64,000 nt of DNA from Streptomyces sp. LHD-70 (GCF_031157275.1 NZ_JAVIFW010000012.1:186001-250000), one strand, 5' to 3'; shown: positions 49,737 through 58,639, numbered from the stretch's first letter. The notes: generated by a model from the sequence alone, not told the origin. Translations and numbers: made by a program.

Positions 49737-50669
49737 ATGCTGTTGCGCCAGTTGGAGTACCTGAGTGCCCTGTCACGAGAAGGGCATTTCGGGCGCGCGG
49801 CGGAGGTCTGTCATGTCTCGCAGCCCGCGCTCTCCGCGGGCATCCGCAAGCTCGAGGCCGAGCTCGGCGTGCAGATAGTCCAGCGAGGCCAGCGCTTCGA
49901 GGGGTTCACGCCCGAGGGCAAGCAGGTGCTGCAGTGGGCGCACCGCATGCTCGCCGACGAGGGCGCGCTGCGGCACGCGCTGGCCAGCATGCGCGGCGGG
50001 CTCTCCGGAGTGCTGCGGATCGGCGCGGTCCCGACGGCGCTCACCGTCGCGTCGCTGCTGACCGCGCCCCTGCGGGAGCGGCACGAGCGGGTGCGGTTCT
50101 CGCTGGAGTCGATGTCGTCGCGGGAGATCGTCAGCCGCCTCAACGACTTCGACATCGACGCCGGAATGACGTACGTCGACGGGGAGCCGCTCGGCAAGGT
50201 GCGGGTCGTGCCGCTGTACCGGGAGCGGTACGTCTTCCTGACGCCGGCCGACGGGCAGTTCGGCGGACGGGACGCCCTCGGCTGGGACGAGGCCGCGCTC
50301 GCGCCGCTCTGCATGCTGACGCCGGTGATGCAGAACCGCCGCATCCTCGACGCCTGCTTCGCCGAGGCCGGGGCCCTGGTCAGCCCGGTCGTGGAGACCG
50401 ACACCGTCTCGGCGATCTACGCGCACATCACGTCCATGCGGCTCTCCAGCGTCATCCCGCACGCCTGGCTGCACAACTACGGCGTCCCGGACGGCGCCCG
50501 CGTCCTCCCGCTGCCGCGCCCCACCCGCTCCTGCCACGTCGGCCTCGTCCTCGCCGACCGGGACCCCGAGTCGATGCTGGCCCGCGCACTGGTCGAGACG
50601 GCGCGCGAGGTGGACCTGCACGGCGCCCTCGACCAGACCCTGCGCCACCACCTGGGCACCCCGGTCTGA
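49737..50669 (+). CDS. LysR-family transcriptional regulator
   Basis: A 310-residue regulator. The helix-turn-helix is at residues 4-62 (LRQLEYLSALSREGHFGRAA, VSQPALSAGIRKLEAELG), with the effector-binding domain from about 90. The ATG at 49737 begins the conserved LLRQLEYL motif; the frame is open upstream through the tandem repeats but is not conserved. It is convergent with a broken LysR gene and the fdhD-fdhF pair. Regulators of this type often stand next to formate-dehydrogenase-like genes in Streptomyces, so it may control them. Confidence 0.92.
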   Translation: MLLRQLEYLSALSREGHFGRAAEVCHVSQPALSAGIRKLEAELGVQIVQRGQRFEGFTPEGKQVLQWAHRMLADEGALRHALASMRGGLSGVLRIGAVPTALTVASLLTAPLRERHERVRFSLESMSSREIVSRLNDFDIDAGMTYVDGEPLGKVRVVPLYRERYVFLTPADGQFGGRDALGWDEAALAPLCMLTPVMQNRRILDACFAEAGALVSPVVETDTVSAIYAHITSMRLSSVIPHAWLHNYGVPDGARVLPLPRPTRSCHVGLVLADRDPESMLARALVETAREVDLHGALDQTLRHHLGTPV

Positions 50670-50688
50670 GGGCCCCTGGGCCGGAGGC

Positions 50689-51060
50689 CTACTGCGGACC
50701 AGCCCCGCTCGGCACCCGCTCCAGCGCAGCCGTGACATCCGCGCGCCGGGCGACGTCCGTGAGCGCGCGGGCTAGGTCCTGTCTTCAATCTCCCTCCCCC
50801 AGCTACCGCTGGGAGGTGCCCCCAGAGCAGGGGGGACCCCCATGACGCCGCCGGGCCCGCCCTCCGGGCGGACGACGGGACTTTACGGACACGACCTAGT
50901 ACCTCCGGCCACGCCGGACGAGCGGGACGTCGAGCTCCTCCTCCAGCTTGCGGATCGCTTCGGAGGGGGCGGGCTGGGAGACGTAGCAGGCCTGGGCGGC
51001 ACGGGCGAAGTGCCGCTCCCGGGACCGGACGAGGAGGTATTCGAGCTGGCGCAGGAGCAC
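50689..51060 (-). pseudogene. LysR-family regulator, truncated and interrupted by a MITE-like element
   Basis: From a GTG at 51060 the minus strand encodes a clear LysR helix-turn-helix: LLRQLEYLLVRSRERHFARA, then VSQPAPSEAIRKLEEELDV and LVRRGRRY, ending at a TAG at 50899-50897. After a 120-bp element, 50775-50689 encodes LARALTDVARRADVTAALER followed by a tail and TAG, which looks like the C-terminus of a LysR protein. The central 200 or so residues are missing. It is a paralogue of the intact LysR gene 20 bases away. Loss of the middle means more than the element insertion took place. Confidence 0.8.
50776..50895. mobile_element. 120-bp MITE-like element flanked by CTAG
   Basis: The element lies between two CTAG tetranucleotides (50772-50775 and 50896-50899), a plausible 4-bp target duplication. 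Its ends are imperfect inverted repeats: GTCCTGTCTTCAATCTCCC and, from the other side, GTCGTGTCCGTAAAGTCCC (13 of 19 identical). It holds no open frame and contains an internal palindromic C/G-rich part (CTCCCCCAGCTACCG and GGGAGGTGCCCCC). IS5-like elements of streptomycetes have comparable ends and targets, so it may be mobilised by one. No transposase is in the window. Confidence 0.65.
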
Positions 51061-51078
51061 GATTCGGGTTTACCGGAC

Positions 51079-51954
51079 TTACGGGGCGACCGGCAACGGC
51101 GCGAGGCGTTCGGGGTGCGTGTACACGTTCATGGACGTGCCGCGCAGGAAGCCGACGAGGGTGAGGCCCGCGTCGTCGGCCAGGTCCACGGCGAGCGACG
51201 AGGGCGCGGAGACGGCGGCGAGCATCGGGATCCCCGCCATCACCGCCTTCTGCACCAGCTCGAACGAGGCACGCCCGCTGACCATCAGAACGGTGTCCCG
51301 CAACGGCAGCAGCCCGCCGCGCAGGGCGTGCCCGATCGCCTTGTCGACGGCGTTGTGCCGCCCGACGTCCTCGCGCAGGCAGATCAGCTCCCCGCCCGAC
51401 GTGAACAGCGCGGCCGCGTGCAGACCGCCCGTACGGTCGAACACCCGCTGGGCGGCACGCAGTTGCTCGGGCAGCGTGGCCAGCGTGTCGGGGCCGATGC
51501 GCAGCGGGTCGTCGGCGACGGGCCAGGTCGTCTGCGTACGGACGGCGTCGAGGCTGGCCTTGCCGCACAGGCCGCAGGACGACGTGGTGTAGAAGTTCCG
51601 CTCCAGGGAGGCGTCCGGCGCGGCCACACCGGGGGCGAGGACGACGTCCACGATGTTGTACGTGTTGCCGCCTCCCCCACTCTCGGCTCCGCTCGAGCGG
51701 GAGGTGCCCCCACCCGTCGCGCCCGCGCAGTACCGGATCCCGGCGATCTCCTCGGCGCGCCGCACCACACCCTCGCCGACGAGGAACCCGGCGGCGAGGT
51801 CGAAGTCGTGCCCCGGGGTGCGCATGGTGACGGTCAACGGCCGCCCGCCGACGCGGAGTTCCATCGGTTCCTCGACGGTGAGGGTGTCGGGGCGGGTGGT
51901 GCACTGACCGTCCCGGATGCGCAGCACGGGCTTGCGCGCCGTCACGCGCCCCAT
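51079..51954 (-). CDS. fdhD: FdhD sulfurtransferase for molybdopterin oxidoreductase maturation
   Basis: A 291-residue accessory protein. The conserved cysteines C127 and C130 in TTSSCGLCGKASLD accept sulfur and pass it to the molybdenum cofactor. CLREDVGRHNAVDKAIG and VMVSGRASFELVQKA-type motifs follow. Residues 81-96 (Gly/Ser-rich) are an insertion between RYCAGAT and NTYNIVDV that usual FdhD proteins lack. The DNA there has the shape of an intergenic palindrome. It overlaps the end of the oxidoreductase gene by 13 bases, showing translational coupling. The insertion precedes the essential cysteines, and it is unclear whether the protein still works. Confidence 0.93.
   Translation of the reverse strand: MGRVTARKPVLRIRDGQCTTRPDTLTVEEPMELRVGGRPLTVTMRTPGHDFDLAAGFLVGEGVVRRAEEIAGIRYCAGATGGGTSRSSGAESGGGGNTYNIVDVVLAPGVAAPDASLERNFYTTSSCGLCGKASLDAVRTQTTWPVADDPLRIGPDTLATLPEQLRAAQRVFDRTGGLHAAALFTSGGELICLREDVGRHNAVDKAIGHALRGGLLPLRDTVLMVSGRASFELVQKAVMAGIPMLAAVSAPSSLAVDLADDAGLTLVGFLRGTSMNVYTHPERLAPLPVAP
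51671..51712. repeat. REP-like palindrome inside fdhD
   Basis: CCTCCCCCACTCTCGG ... GCTCGAGCGGGAGGTGCCCC forms inverted CTCCCCC/GGGAGG-type arms. A similar CTCCCCCAGC...GGGAGGTGCCCCC arrangement lies inside the MITE-like element at 50801-50835. In frame with fdhD it codes for the extra 16 residues. Confidence 0.6.
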
Positions 51955-54281
51955 GCCGGGCTCCCCTCGTCCGAGCCGATGGCGGCAGCCGTCCGTGCCG
52001 CACCCGTGCGTTCCAGTCGTACGAGAACGCCCTTGGAGGTGGGGCAGTTGCTGATGTCGGCGACGCTGTCGAGGGGCACCAGGACGTTGGTCTCCGGGTA
52101 GTACGCGGCGGCGGAGCCGCGGCTCGTCGGGTACGAGACGGTGCGGAAGCCCTCGGCGCGGCGCTCCCGGCCGTCGTGCCAGACACTGACGAGGTCCACC
52201 AACTGCCGGTCCTCCAGGCCGAGTTCGGCCAGATCCTCGGGGCTGACGAGGACGACGCGGCGGGCGTTGTGGATGCCCCGGTAGCGGTCGTTGGGGGCGT
52301 ACCAGACGGTGTTCCACTGGTCGTGCGAGCGCAGGGTCTGCAGCAGCAGATGGCCCGCGGGTATGTCGGGCATCGTGAAGTCGTTGCAGGTGAACTGGGC
52401 CTTGCCGCTCGCGGTGCGGAACTCGTACGCGTTCACGGGGTTGGGCAGCGTGAACCCGCCGGGCACCGAGACGCGTGCGTTGAAGTCCTCGAAGCCGGGC
52501 ACGACACGCGCGATACGGTCCCGGATCGTGCCGTAGTCCCGCTCGAACTCCTCCCAGGGCAGGGCGGGTTCGTCGCCCAGCGTGGCGCGGGCCAGGCGGG
52601 CCACGATCGCCACCTCGCTCAGCAGGTCCGGCGAGGCGGGCGGCAGCTTGCCGCGCGAGGCGTGCACGTCGCTCATCGAGTCCTCGACGGTGATGAACTG
52701 CTCGACACCGCCCTGGATGTCGCGGTCGCTGCGACCGAGCGTGGGCAGGATCAGCGCCGTGTCGCCGCAGACGGTGTGCGAGCGGTTGAGCTTGGTGGAG
52801 ACGTGCGCGGTGAGGCGGCAGCCGCGCATCGCCTCCTCCGTCACGGCACTGTCGGGCGTGGCGCGCACGAAGTTCCCGGCGACACCGAGGAACACCTTGG
52901 CGCGGCCCTCGTGCATGGCGCGGATCCCGTCGACCGCGTCGAGGCCGTGGTGCGCGGGCGGCGTGAACCCGAACTCCCGCTCCAGGGCGTCCAGGAACGA
53001 CTGCGGCATCCGCTCCCACACGCCCATGGTGCGGTCGCCCTGCACATTGCTGTGTCCGCGTACGGGACACACACCCGCGCCGGGACGGCCGATGTTGCCG
53101 CGCGCCAGAAGGAAGTTGACGATCTCGCGGATGGTGGGCACGCCGTGCTTGTGCTGCGTGACGCCCATCGCCCAGCACACGATGATCTTCCGCGCGCCGA
53201 GCACCCGGTCGAAGAGCGCGTCGATCTCCTCGCGGGGCAGTCCGGTCGCGGCGAGGACGTCGTCCCAGGACACCTTGCGGGACTGCTCGGCGAAGTCGGC
53301 GAAGCCGGAGGTGTGGGCGTCGATGAACGCGTGGTCGAGGACCGAGCCGGGCGCCGCGTCGTCGGCCTCCACCAGCATGCGGTTCAGGGCCTGGAACAGC
53401 GCCAGGTCGCCGCCGGCCCGGATGTGCAGGAACTGGTCGGCCAGCTCCGTGCCCCGGCCTATGACGCCGCGCGCCTTCTGCGGATTCTTGAACCGCATGA
53501 GCCCCGCCTCGGGCAGCGTGTTCACGGCGACGACCTGACCGCCGTTCCGCTTCGTCTCCTCCAGGGCGGTCAGCATCCGCGGATGGTTGGTGCCCGGGTT
53601 CTGGCCGACGACGAACACCAGGTCGCTGTGGTGGATGTCGTCCAGGGAGACGCTGCCCTTGCCGATGCCGAGCGTCTCGCCGAGCGCGGAACCGCTGGAC
53701 TCGTGGCACATGTTGGAACAGTCCGGCAGGTTGTTCGTCCCGTACGCCCGAGCGAACAGCTGCAGCAGGAACGCGGCCTCGTTGTTCAGCCGCCCGGACA
53801 CGTAGAACAGCGCTTCGTCGGGGGAGTCGAGGCCTTTCAACTCCCGGGCGAGGGTCCCGAACGCCTCGTCCCAGGCGATCGGCTCGTAGTGCGTGGCGCC
53901 GGGCCGCTTCACCATCGGCTCGGTCAGGCGGCCCTGCTGGTTCAGCCAGTAGTCCGACTTGCCGTCGAGCTCGGCGATCGAGTGCTCACGGAAGAACTCC
54001 CGCGTCACACGCCGCGACGTCGCCTCGTCGTTGATGTGCTTGGCGCCGTTCTCGCAGTACTCGTTCAAGTGCCGCTTGCCCGCGGGCGGTTCGGGCCAGG
54101 CGCAGCCCGGGCAGTCGATCCCCTTGGCCTGATTGATGTTCAGCAACGTGAGCGCGGTCCTGCGCGGGGAGGTCTGCGACAGCGAGTACTCCAGCGCGTG
54201 CGTGACCGCCGGCATGCCCGTCGCCCACGACTTCGGCGGAGTGACCAACAGGTCGTCGACCGGATCCTCGATGCTGCCCAT
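51942..54281 (-). CDS. FdhF/YdeP-type molybdopterin oxidoreductase
   Basis: A 779-residue member of the formate dehydrogenase/DMSO reductase superfamily. The N-terminal CPGCAWPEP (C57, C60) is typical of the YdeP group. It is followed by NCEN-type and HESSG regions, RGHSNVQGDRTMGVWE, and the C-terminal molybdopterin dinucleotide-binding domain (NPVNAYEFRTASGKAQF, SHDQWNTVWY). YdeP-type proteins lack the selenocysteine segment of FdhF, and their substrate is not settled. The ATG at 54281 was chosen. It is coupled to fdhD, which agrees with a need for cofactor sulfuration. Confidence 0.93.
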   Translation of the reverse strand: MGSIEDPVDDLLVTPPKSWATGMPAVTHALEYSLSQTSPRRTALTLLNINQAKGIDCPGCAWPEPPAGKRHLNEYCENGAKHINDEATSRRVTREFFREHSIAELDGKSDYWLNQQGRLTEPMVKRPGATHYEPIAWDEAFGTLARELKGLDSPDEALFYVSGRLNNEAAFLLQLFARAYGTNNLPDCSNMCHESSGSALGETLGIGKGSVSLDDIHHSDLVFVVGQNPGTNHPRMLTALEETKRNGGQVVAVNTLPEAGLMRFKNPQKARGVIGRGTELADQFLHIRAGGDLALFQALNRMLVEADDAAPGSVLDHAFIDAHTSGFADFAEQSRKVSWDDVLAATGLPREEIDALFDRVLGARKIIVCWAMGVTQHKHGVPTIREIVNFLLARGNIGRPGAGVCPVRGHSNVQGDRTMGVWERMPQSFLDALEREFGFTPPAHHGLDAVDGIRAMHEGRAKVFLGVAGNFVRATPDSAVTEEAMRGCRLTAHVSTKLNRSHTVCGDTALILPTLGRSDRDIQGGVEQFITVEDSMSDVHASRGKLPPASPDLLSEVAIVARLARATLGDEPALPWEEFERDYGTIRDRIARVVPGFEDFNARVSVPGGFTLPNPVNAYEFRTASGKAQFTCNDFTMPDIPAGHLLLQTLRSHDQWNTVWYAPNDRYRGIHNARRVVLVSPEDLAELGLEDRQLVDLVSVWHDGRERRAEGFRTVSYPTSRGSAAAYYPETNVLVPLDSVADISNCPTSKGVLVRLERTGAARTAAAIGSDEGSPAWGA

Positions 54282-54388
54282 TTTTCGGCTCTGCCTCTTC
54301 CCCTGATGCGTACGGCTTCCCCTGATGCGTACGGTCGGGAAAAAGCTTCCGCCCAGCTCGGAGGGCATGTCAAAGAGGGACTTTCGAT

Positions 54389-54415
54389 GGGCTGATAAGC
54401 GCCGTTTATCAGCCC
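54389..54415. terminator. Hairpin between NDH-2 and fdhF genes
   Basis: A 10-bp perfect stem (GGGCTGATAA and its complement) with a 7-base loop lies 25 bases after the NDH-2 stop and about 110 bases before the fdhF start. It is likely a terminator, though an operator for fdhF cannot be excluded. Confidence 0.6.
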
Positions 54416-54434
54416 TCGGTCACTCGCCGACGTA

Positions 54435-54458
54435 ATTGCGTCAACCCGCCGACGCAAT
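54435..54458 (-). terminator. Hairpin overlapping the NDH-2 stop codon
   Basis: ATTGCGTC pairs with GACGCAAT around an 8-base loop, and the loop region includes the last codons of the NDH-2 gene. Weak terminator candidate next to the stronger hairpin at 54389-54415. Confidence 0.35.
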
Positions 54459-55811
54459 TCCGGACGCCTCGCGGCCGAGGATCTCCCGCATCTCGTCCCG
54501 CCCCAGATACATATCCGTCTTCTCGAAGTCCTGCAGCGTCGCCGGACGCCCCGCCTGGAAGCCGATCCGGACGAAATCGTCGCCCGCCACCGCGTTCAGC
54601 GCCCAGTTGGCACCCGTGCGGAAGCGCGCCGTGAGAGTGCGAAGGGCCGCCAGGTGATAGCCGCGCGCCACCAACTGGGCGGGCAGGCCAGCGAGTTGGA
54701 CGCCGAGCGGCTTCGACACCGCCTGCCAGCCACCGAGGTCCACGACGAGCCCCAGATCCTTGTGCCGGTACGGGACCGGCCGCCCGCCGCGCAGCACGGC
54801 CGCCACATTGCCCGCGGCCACCCAGCCCTGCCGCATCGCGTGCTGCGCGGTCGGCGGGCAGATCGCGTCGCCGCCCTTGGCGAGGTCCGGTACGGCCGCG
54901 GCGTCGCCGAGCGCGAACACCCCGTCGACGCCCGGCACGGTCAGGTCGGCGCCGACGACCAGGCGGCCCCGGCTCGTCTCCGCGTCGAGGGTCCGCACCA
55001 GCGGGCTCGCCGCGACGCCCGCCGTCCAGATCAGGGTGCGGCAGGGCAGCATCCGCCCGTCCGTGAGCGTCACGGTGTCCTCGGTGGCCTTCGCCACGGA
55101 CACCCCGAGCGATACGTGCAGGCCGCGCCGGCGCAGGATGTCCAGCGCCTTCTCGCCGAGCCGGTCGCCGAGCTCGGGCATCAACTTCGGTGCGATGTCG
55201 ACGAGATGCCATCTGATCCAGGCCGGGTCGAGCCCCGGATAGCGCTGTACCGCCGCCGAGGTCAGCCGCTGCAGACAGGCCGCGGTCTCGGTGCCCGCGT
55301 ACCCGCCGCCCACCACCACGAACTGCAGCCGCGCCGCCCGCTCGGCGGGGTCGCTGCTCGCCGCGGCCAGGTCGAGCTGCGAGATCACGTGATCGCGGAT
55401 CCACGCCGCCTCCGCCAGCGTCTTCACGCCGACCGCGTACCGGTCGAGCCCCGGGATGTCGAACTGCCGGGTCACGCTGCCGGGGGTCAGGACGAGGTGG
55501 TCGTACCGCTCCACCGTGGTCTCCCCGGTGATCAGCCGGACGACGACCGCCTTCGCCGCGGTGTCCACGCCCACGGCCCCGCCGGGCACGATGCCGGTGC
55601 GCCGCAGCATGCGCCGCAGCGGCACGGCGACCGACTGCGTCGTCAGTACGCCGGAGGCGACCTGCGGAAGCAGCGGCAGATACAGCTGGTGGGCGAGGGG
55701 CGTGACCATCCGGATCCGCGCCTCGCCGGGCCGCAGCACCCGTTCCAGTTTGTGCGCGCACTCCATACCCGCGAAGCCGCCGCCGACGATCAGAATCCGG
55801 GGGACTGCCAT
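54441..55811 (-). CDS. ndh: Type II NADH dehydrogenase (NDH-2)
   Basis: A 456-residue single-subunit flavoprotein that passes electrons from NADH to menaquinone without proton pumping. The FAD Rossmann motif is IVGGGFAGMEC at residues 7-17 and the NADH motif is VVVGGGYAGTETAA near 165. FALGDAA and CPPTAQHAMRQG are the quinone-reductase-type motifs. The C-terminal part has an amphipathic region (AALRTLTARFR) for membrane contact. The ATG at 55811 follows AGGAGG with good spacing. It lies upstream of the molybdopterin oxidoreductase pair, separated by hairpins. Confidence 0.93.
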   Translation of the reverse strand: MAVPRILIVGGGFAGMECAHKLERVLRPGEARIRMVTPLAHQLYLPLLPQVASGVLTTQSVAVPLRRMLRRTGIVPGGAVGVDTAAKAVVVRLITGETTVERYDHLVLTPGSVTRQFDIPGLDRYAVGVKTLAEAAWIRDHVISQLDLAAASSDPAERAARLQFVVVGGGYAGTETAACLQRLTSAAVQRYPGLDPAWIRWHLVDIAPKLMPELGDRLGEKALDILRRRGLHVSLGVSVAKATEDTVTLTDGRMLPCRTLIWTAGVAASPLVRTLDAETSRGRLVVGADLTVPGVDGVFALGDAAAVPDLAKGGDAICPPTAQHAMRQGWVAAGNVAAVLRGGRPVPYRHKDLGLVVDLGGWQAVSKPLGVQLAGLPAQLVARGYHLAALRTLTARFRTGANWALNAVAGDDFVRIGFQAGRPATLQDFEKTDMYLGRDEMREILGREASGIASAG

Positions 55812-56218
55812 CCGAAGTGCCTCCTGAGCGCGATCCGTACCAGGGGAATTCGAGCCTGCCACGCCCGGTCGGCGGCCACGAATCGGAGCGGGCTCCGGAG
55901 TGCTTCCCGGGTGCTTCCCGAGCGCTTCCCGAAGCACTCCGGACGGCTTCCCGCAGCGGAATCCGGCGCCGATGACCCCGCAATTCCCCGGTGATTTCTC
56001 CGGTTGCGGGCGTACAGGCGCGGAGCTTGAGTTGAGGGACTTGTCGCTGTCCGTCGCGCCCCGCGGCGAAGCCGAGAGTTTGGGGAGGGGGCCGGGGGCT
56101 GGCCCCCGAAGCGCCGCAGCCACGCGGCGTCAGCCGCATATCGGACACTTCCGGGAAGGGGCGGGGAGGGGAAAGACTAGGGCGGTCAGACGAGTCGCGG
56201 TGGACGGAGCTAGCGCAC
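55812..56218. other. Divergent intergenic region with hairpins and a dispersed repeat
   Basis: This 407-base gap separates NDH-2 (minus) from the DppA-like gene (plus). It contains a 10-bp perfect inverted repeat GGAGTGCTTC/GAAGCACTCC at 55897-55940, whose loop repeats TGCTTCCCG three times. Part of the dispersed repeat follows at 56040-56175 (GGCTGGCCCCCGAAGCGCCG, ending GGGAAGGGGCGGGGAGGGG). GGAG lies about 10 bases before the DppA ATG. Confidence 0.55.
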
Positions 56219-57061
56219 ATGAAGATCCTCATCAGTGCCGACATGGAAGGCGCGACGGGCGTCACCTGGCCCGCCGACGTCCTGCCGGGCACCCCGCAGT
56301 GGGAACGCTGCCGCGCGATGTTCACCTCCGACGTGAACGCCGCCGTGCTCGGCTTCTTCGACGGCGGCGCCGACGAGGTGCTCATCAACGAGGCCCACTG
56401 GTCGATGCGCAACCTGCTCCTGGAGCAGCTCGACGAGCGCGCCGAGATGCTCACCGGCAAGCACAAGAGCCTGAGCATGGTCGAGGGCGTGCAGCACCAG
56501 GGCGAGCAGGCCGTCGACGGCATCGCGTTCGTCGGCTACCACACGGGCGCGGGCGCGGACGGCGTCCTCGCGCACACCTACCTCGCCAACTCCCTCACCG
56601 GCGTCTGGATCAACGGCGTCCGCGCCAGCGAGGGACTCCTCAACTCCCATGTGGTCGCGGAGTACGGCGTGCCCGTCGTGCTCGTCACCGGCGACGACCT
56701 GACCTGCGAGGACGCCCTCGGGTACGCGCCGGAGGCGCTGAAGGTCGCCGTCAAGGACCATGTCTCGCGGTACGCGGCGATCTGCCGTACCCCGGCCCGT
56801 ACCGCCGCCGACATCAGGGCCGCGGCGAAGGAGGCCGCAGCGCTGGCGGTGCGCCACGACCCCGTGCGGGGCGGGCCGTTCACGGTGGAGATGGAGTTCG
56901 ACGCCGCGCACCTGGCGATGTCCGCCACCGTCGTGCCCGGCGTACGGCAGCACGCGGAACGCAAGGTGAAGTACACCAGCGAGACGATGTACGAGGGCAT
57001 CCGCACGTTCAAGGCCGTCACGACGATCGTCTCGGCCGCAGTGGAGGAACAGTATGGCTGA
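56219..57061 (+). CDS. dppA: M55-family D-aminopeptidase (DppA-like)
   Basis: A 280-residue zinc peptidase. The DppA metal site is visible: D8 and E10 in ISADMEGATGV, H60 in NEAHWS, and H108 in GYHTGAG, with a further glutamate in the RASEG segment. DppA of Bacillus removes D-amino acids from the N-terminus of peptides such as D-Ala-D-Ala, forming a decameric tunnel. It is the first gene of a four-gene peptidase cluster and overlaps the M20 peptidase gene by 8 bases. The ATG at 56219 follows GGAG. Confidence 0.94.
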   Translation: MKILISADMEGATGVTWPADVLPGTPQWERCRAMFTSDVNAAVLGFFDGGADEVLINEAHWSMRNLLLEQLDERAEMLTGKHKSLSMVEGVQHQGEQAVDGIAFVGYHTGAGADGVLAHTYLANSLTGVWINGVRASEGLLNSHVVAEYGVPVVLVTGDDLTCEDALGYAPEALKVAVKDHVSRYAAICRTPARTAADIRAAAKEAAALAVRHDPVRGGPFTVEMEFDAAHLAMSATVVPGVRQHAERKVKYTSETMYEGIRTFKAVTTIVSAAVEEQYG

Positions 57062-58400
57062 CAGGCCCGAGCCGGAGGCTCCGGAGCTCGACGCGCAGGC
57101 GCTGGACGAAGTGGTGCGCTTCACCAGCGAGTTGATCCGGATCGACACCACCAACCGAGGCGACGGCGAGTGCCGCGAGCGCCCCGCCGCCGAGTACGCC
57201 GCCGAGCGGCTCGCGGACGCGGGCCTCGAACCGGCGCTCCTGGAACGCACCGAGGGCCGCACCAACGTCGTGGCCCGGCTCGAAGGCACCGACCCGTCCG
57301 CCGACGCCCTCCTCGTCCACGGCCACCTGGACGTCGTCCCCGCCGAGGCCGCCGACTGGCAGGTCGACCCGTTCTCCGGCGAGGTCCGCGACGGCGTCGT
57401 CTGGGGCCGGGGCGCCGTCGACATGAAGAACATGGACGCGATGATCCTCGCGGTCGTACGCGCCTGGGCCCGCGCGGGTGTACGGCCACGCCGTGACCTC
57501 GTGATCGCGTTCACCGCCGACGAGGAGGCCAGCGCCGCCGACGGCTCCGGCTTCCTCGCCGACCGGCACCCCGGCCTCTTCGAGGGCTGCACGGAGGGCA
57601 TCAGCGAGTCCGGCGCCTTCACCTTCCACGCCGCGCCCGACCTGCAGCTCTACCCGATCGCGGCGGGGGAGCGCGGCACCGGCTGGCTGAAGCTCACCGC
57701 CCGGGGCCGCGCCGGACACGGCTCCAAGGTCAACCGGGCCAACGCCGTGTCGGCGCTCGCCGCGGCCATCGCCAGGATCGGCCAGTACGAGTGGCCCGTA
57801 CGCCTCACCCCGACGGTGCGCGCGGCTCTCGCCGAACTCGCGCGCCTGCACGGCCTTCAGGCGGACGTGAACGCCCCGGACTTCGACGTGGACTCGCTGG
57901 TCGGCAAGCTGGGCCGTGCCGCGGAACTCGTCGAGCCGACCGTGCGCGGCAGCGCCAACCCGACGATGCTGCAGGCCGGTTACAAGGTCAACGTCATCCC
58001 CGGCGAGGCCGTGGCGTACGTCGACGGCCGCTTTCTGCCCGGCGGCGAGGAGGAGTTCCGCGAGACCCTCGACCAGCTCACCGGGCCCGCCGTGGACTGG
58101 GAGTTCCACCATCGAGAGGTCGCCCTGGAAGCGCCGGTCGCCTCGCCCACGTATGACCGGATGCGGGCCGCTGTCGAGGAGTTCGCGCCGGAGGGGCACG
58201 TCGTGCCGTACTGCATGTCCGGGGGAACGGACGCCAAGCAGTTCTCCCGCCTCGGCATCACCGGCTACGGCTTCTCGCCGCTGAAGCTTCCGCCCGGCTT
58301 CGACTACCAGGCGCTGTTCCACGGCGTGGACGAGCGGGTGCCGGTGGACGCGCTGCACTTCGGAGTGCGGGTCCTGGAACGGTTCCTGCGGAAAGCTTAG
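57054..58400 (+). CDS. M20/M25/M40 family metallopeptidase
   Basis: A 448-residue zinc hydrolase. Metal and catalytic motifs are LVHGHLDVVPA (zinc histidine and catalytic aspartate), WGRGAVDMKN (bridging aspartate), TADEEAS (catalytic Glu and zinc Glu) and a C-terminal zinc-binding histidine. The dimerisation (lid) domain begins near GRAGHGSKVNRANA. Members cleave dipeptides or N-acyl amino acids. It starts inside the DppA gene, so the two are co-translated, which suggests successive steps on the same peptides. Substrate is not evident. Confidence 0.94.
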   Translation: MADRPEPEAPELDAQALDEVVRFTSELIRIDTTNRGDGECRERPAAEYAAERLADAGLEPALLERTEGRTNVVARLEGTDPSADALLVHGHLDVVPAEAADWQVDPFSGEVRDGVVWGRGAVDMKNMDAMILAVVRAWARAGVRPRRDLVIAFTADEEASAADGSGFLADRHPGLFEGCTEGISESGAFTFHAAPDLQLYPIAAGERGTGWLKLTARGRAGHGSKVNRANAVSALAAAIARIGQYEWPVRLTPTVRAALAELARLHGLQADVNAPDFDVDSLVGKLGRAAELVEPTVRGSANPTMLQAGYKVNVIPGEAVAYVDGRFLPGGEEEFRETLDQLTGPAVDWEFHHREVALEAPVASPTYDRMRAAVEEFAPEGHVVPYCMSGGTDAKQFSRLGITGYGFSPLKLPPGFDYQALFHGVDERVPVDALHFGVRVLERFLRKA

Positions 58401-58466
58401 GCGCGGGCTCACGGACCACATCCCGCACCGCCGACCGCGGCACCCTCGATCGCCCTCCGGGCTCGT

Positions 58467-58534
58467 CCTCAAACGCCGGACGGGCTGGATTTTGCGGGCT
58501 GGGCCGACAAATCCAGCCCCTCCGGCGTTTGAGG
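58467..58534. terminator. Long hairpin, dispersed repeat family
   Basis: Arms of about 26 bases (starting CCTCAAACGCCGGA and ending TCCGGCGTTTGAGG) enclose a 15-base loop with one mismatch region. The right half (CCCCTCCGGCGTTTGAGGAG) also occurs near 28605. It lies 67 bases after the M20 gene, likely a terminator, so the S9 gene would need its own promoter or read-through. Confidence 0.7.
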
Positions 58535-58639
58535 AGCGGGGGCCCGGGGGCAGCGCCCCCGAAGCGCCGCAGGCTTTCGGGAAGGGGCGGGGTGGGGAAG
58601 AAAGAACCCGGCGCACACGACCACAGAAAGAGGGGGAAG

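Noticed and set aside
50842..51060. Plus-strand gene starting in the MITE-like element
   Set aside because: The frame only crosses the antisense of the broken LysR gene and fdhD and has no recognisable product.
52176..54395. 739-codon open frame on the plus strand opposite the molybdopterin oxidoreductase
   Set aside because: No domain can be read from it, and the minus strand encodes a complete conserved enzyme.
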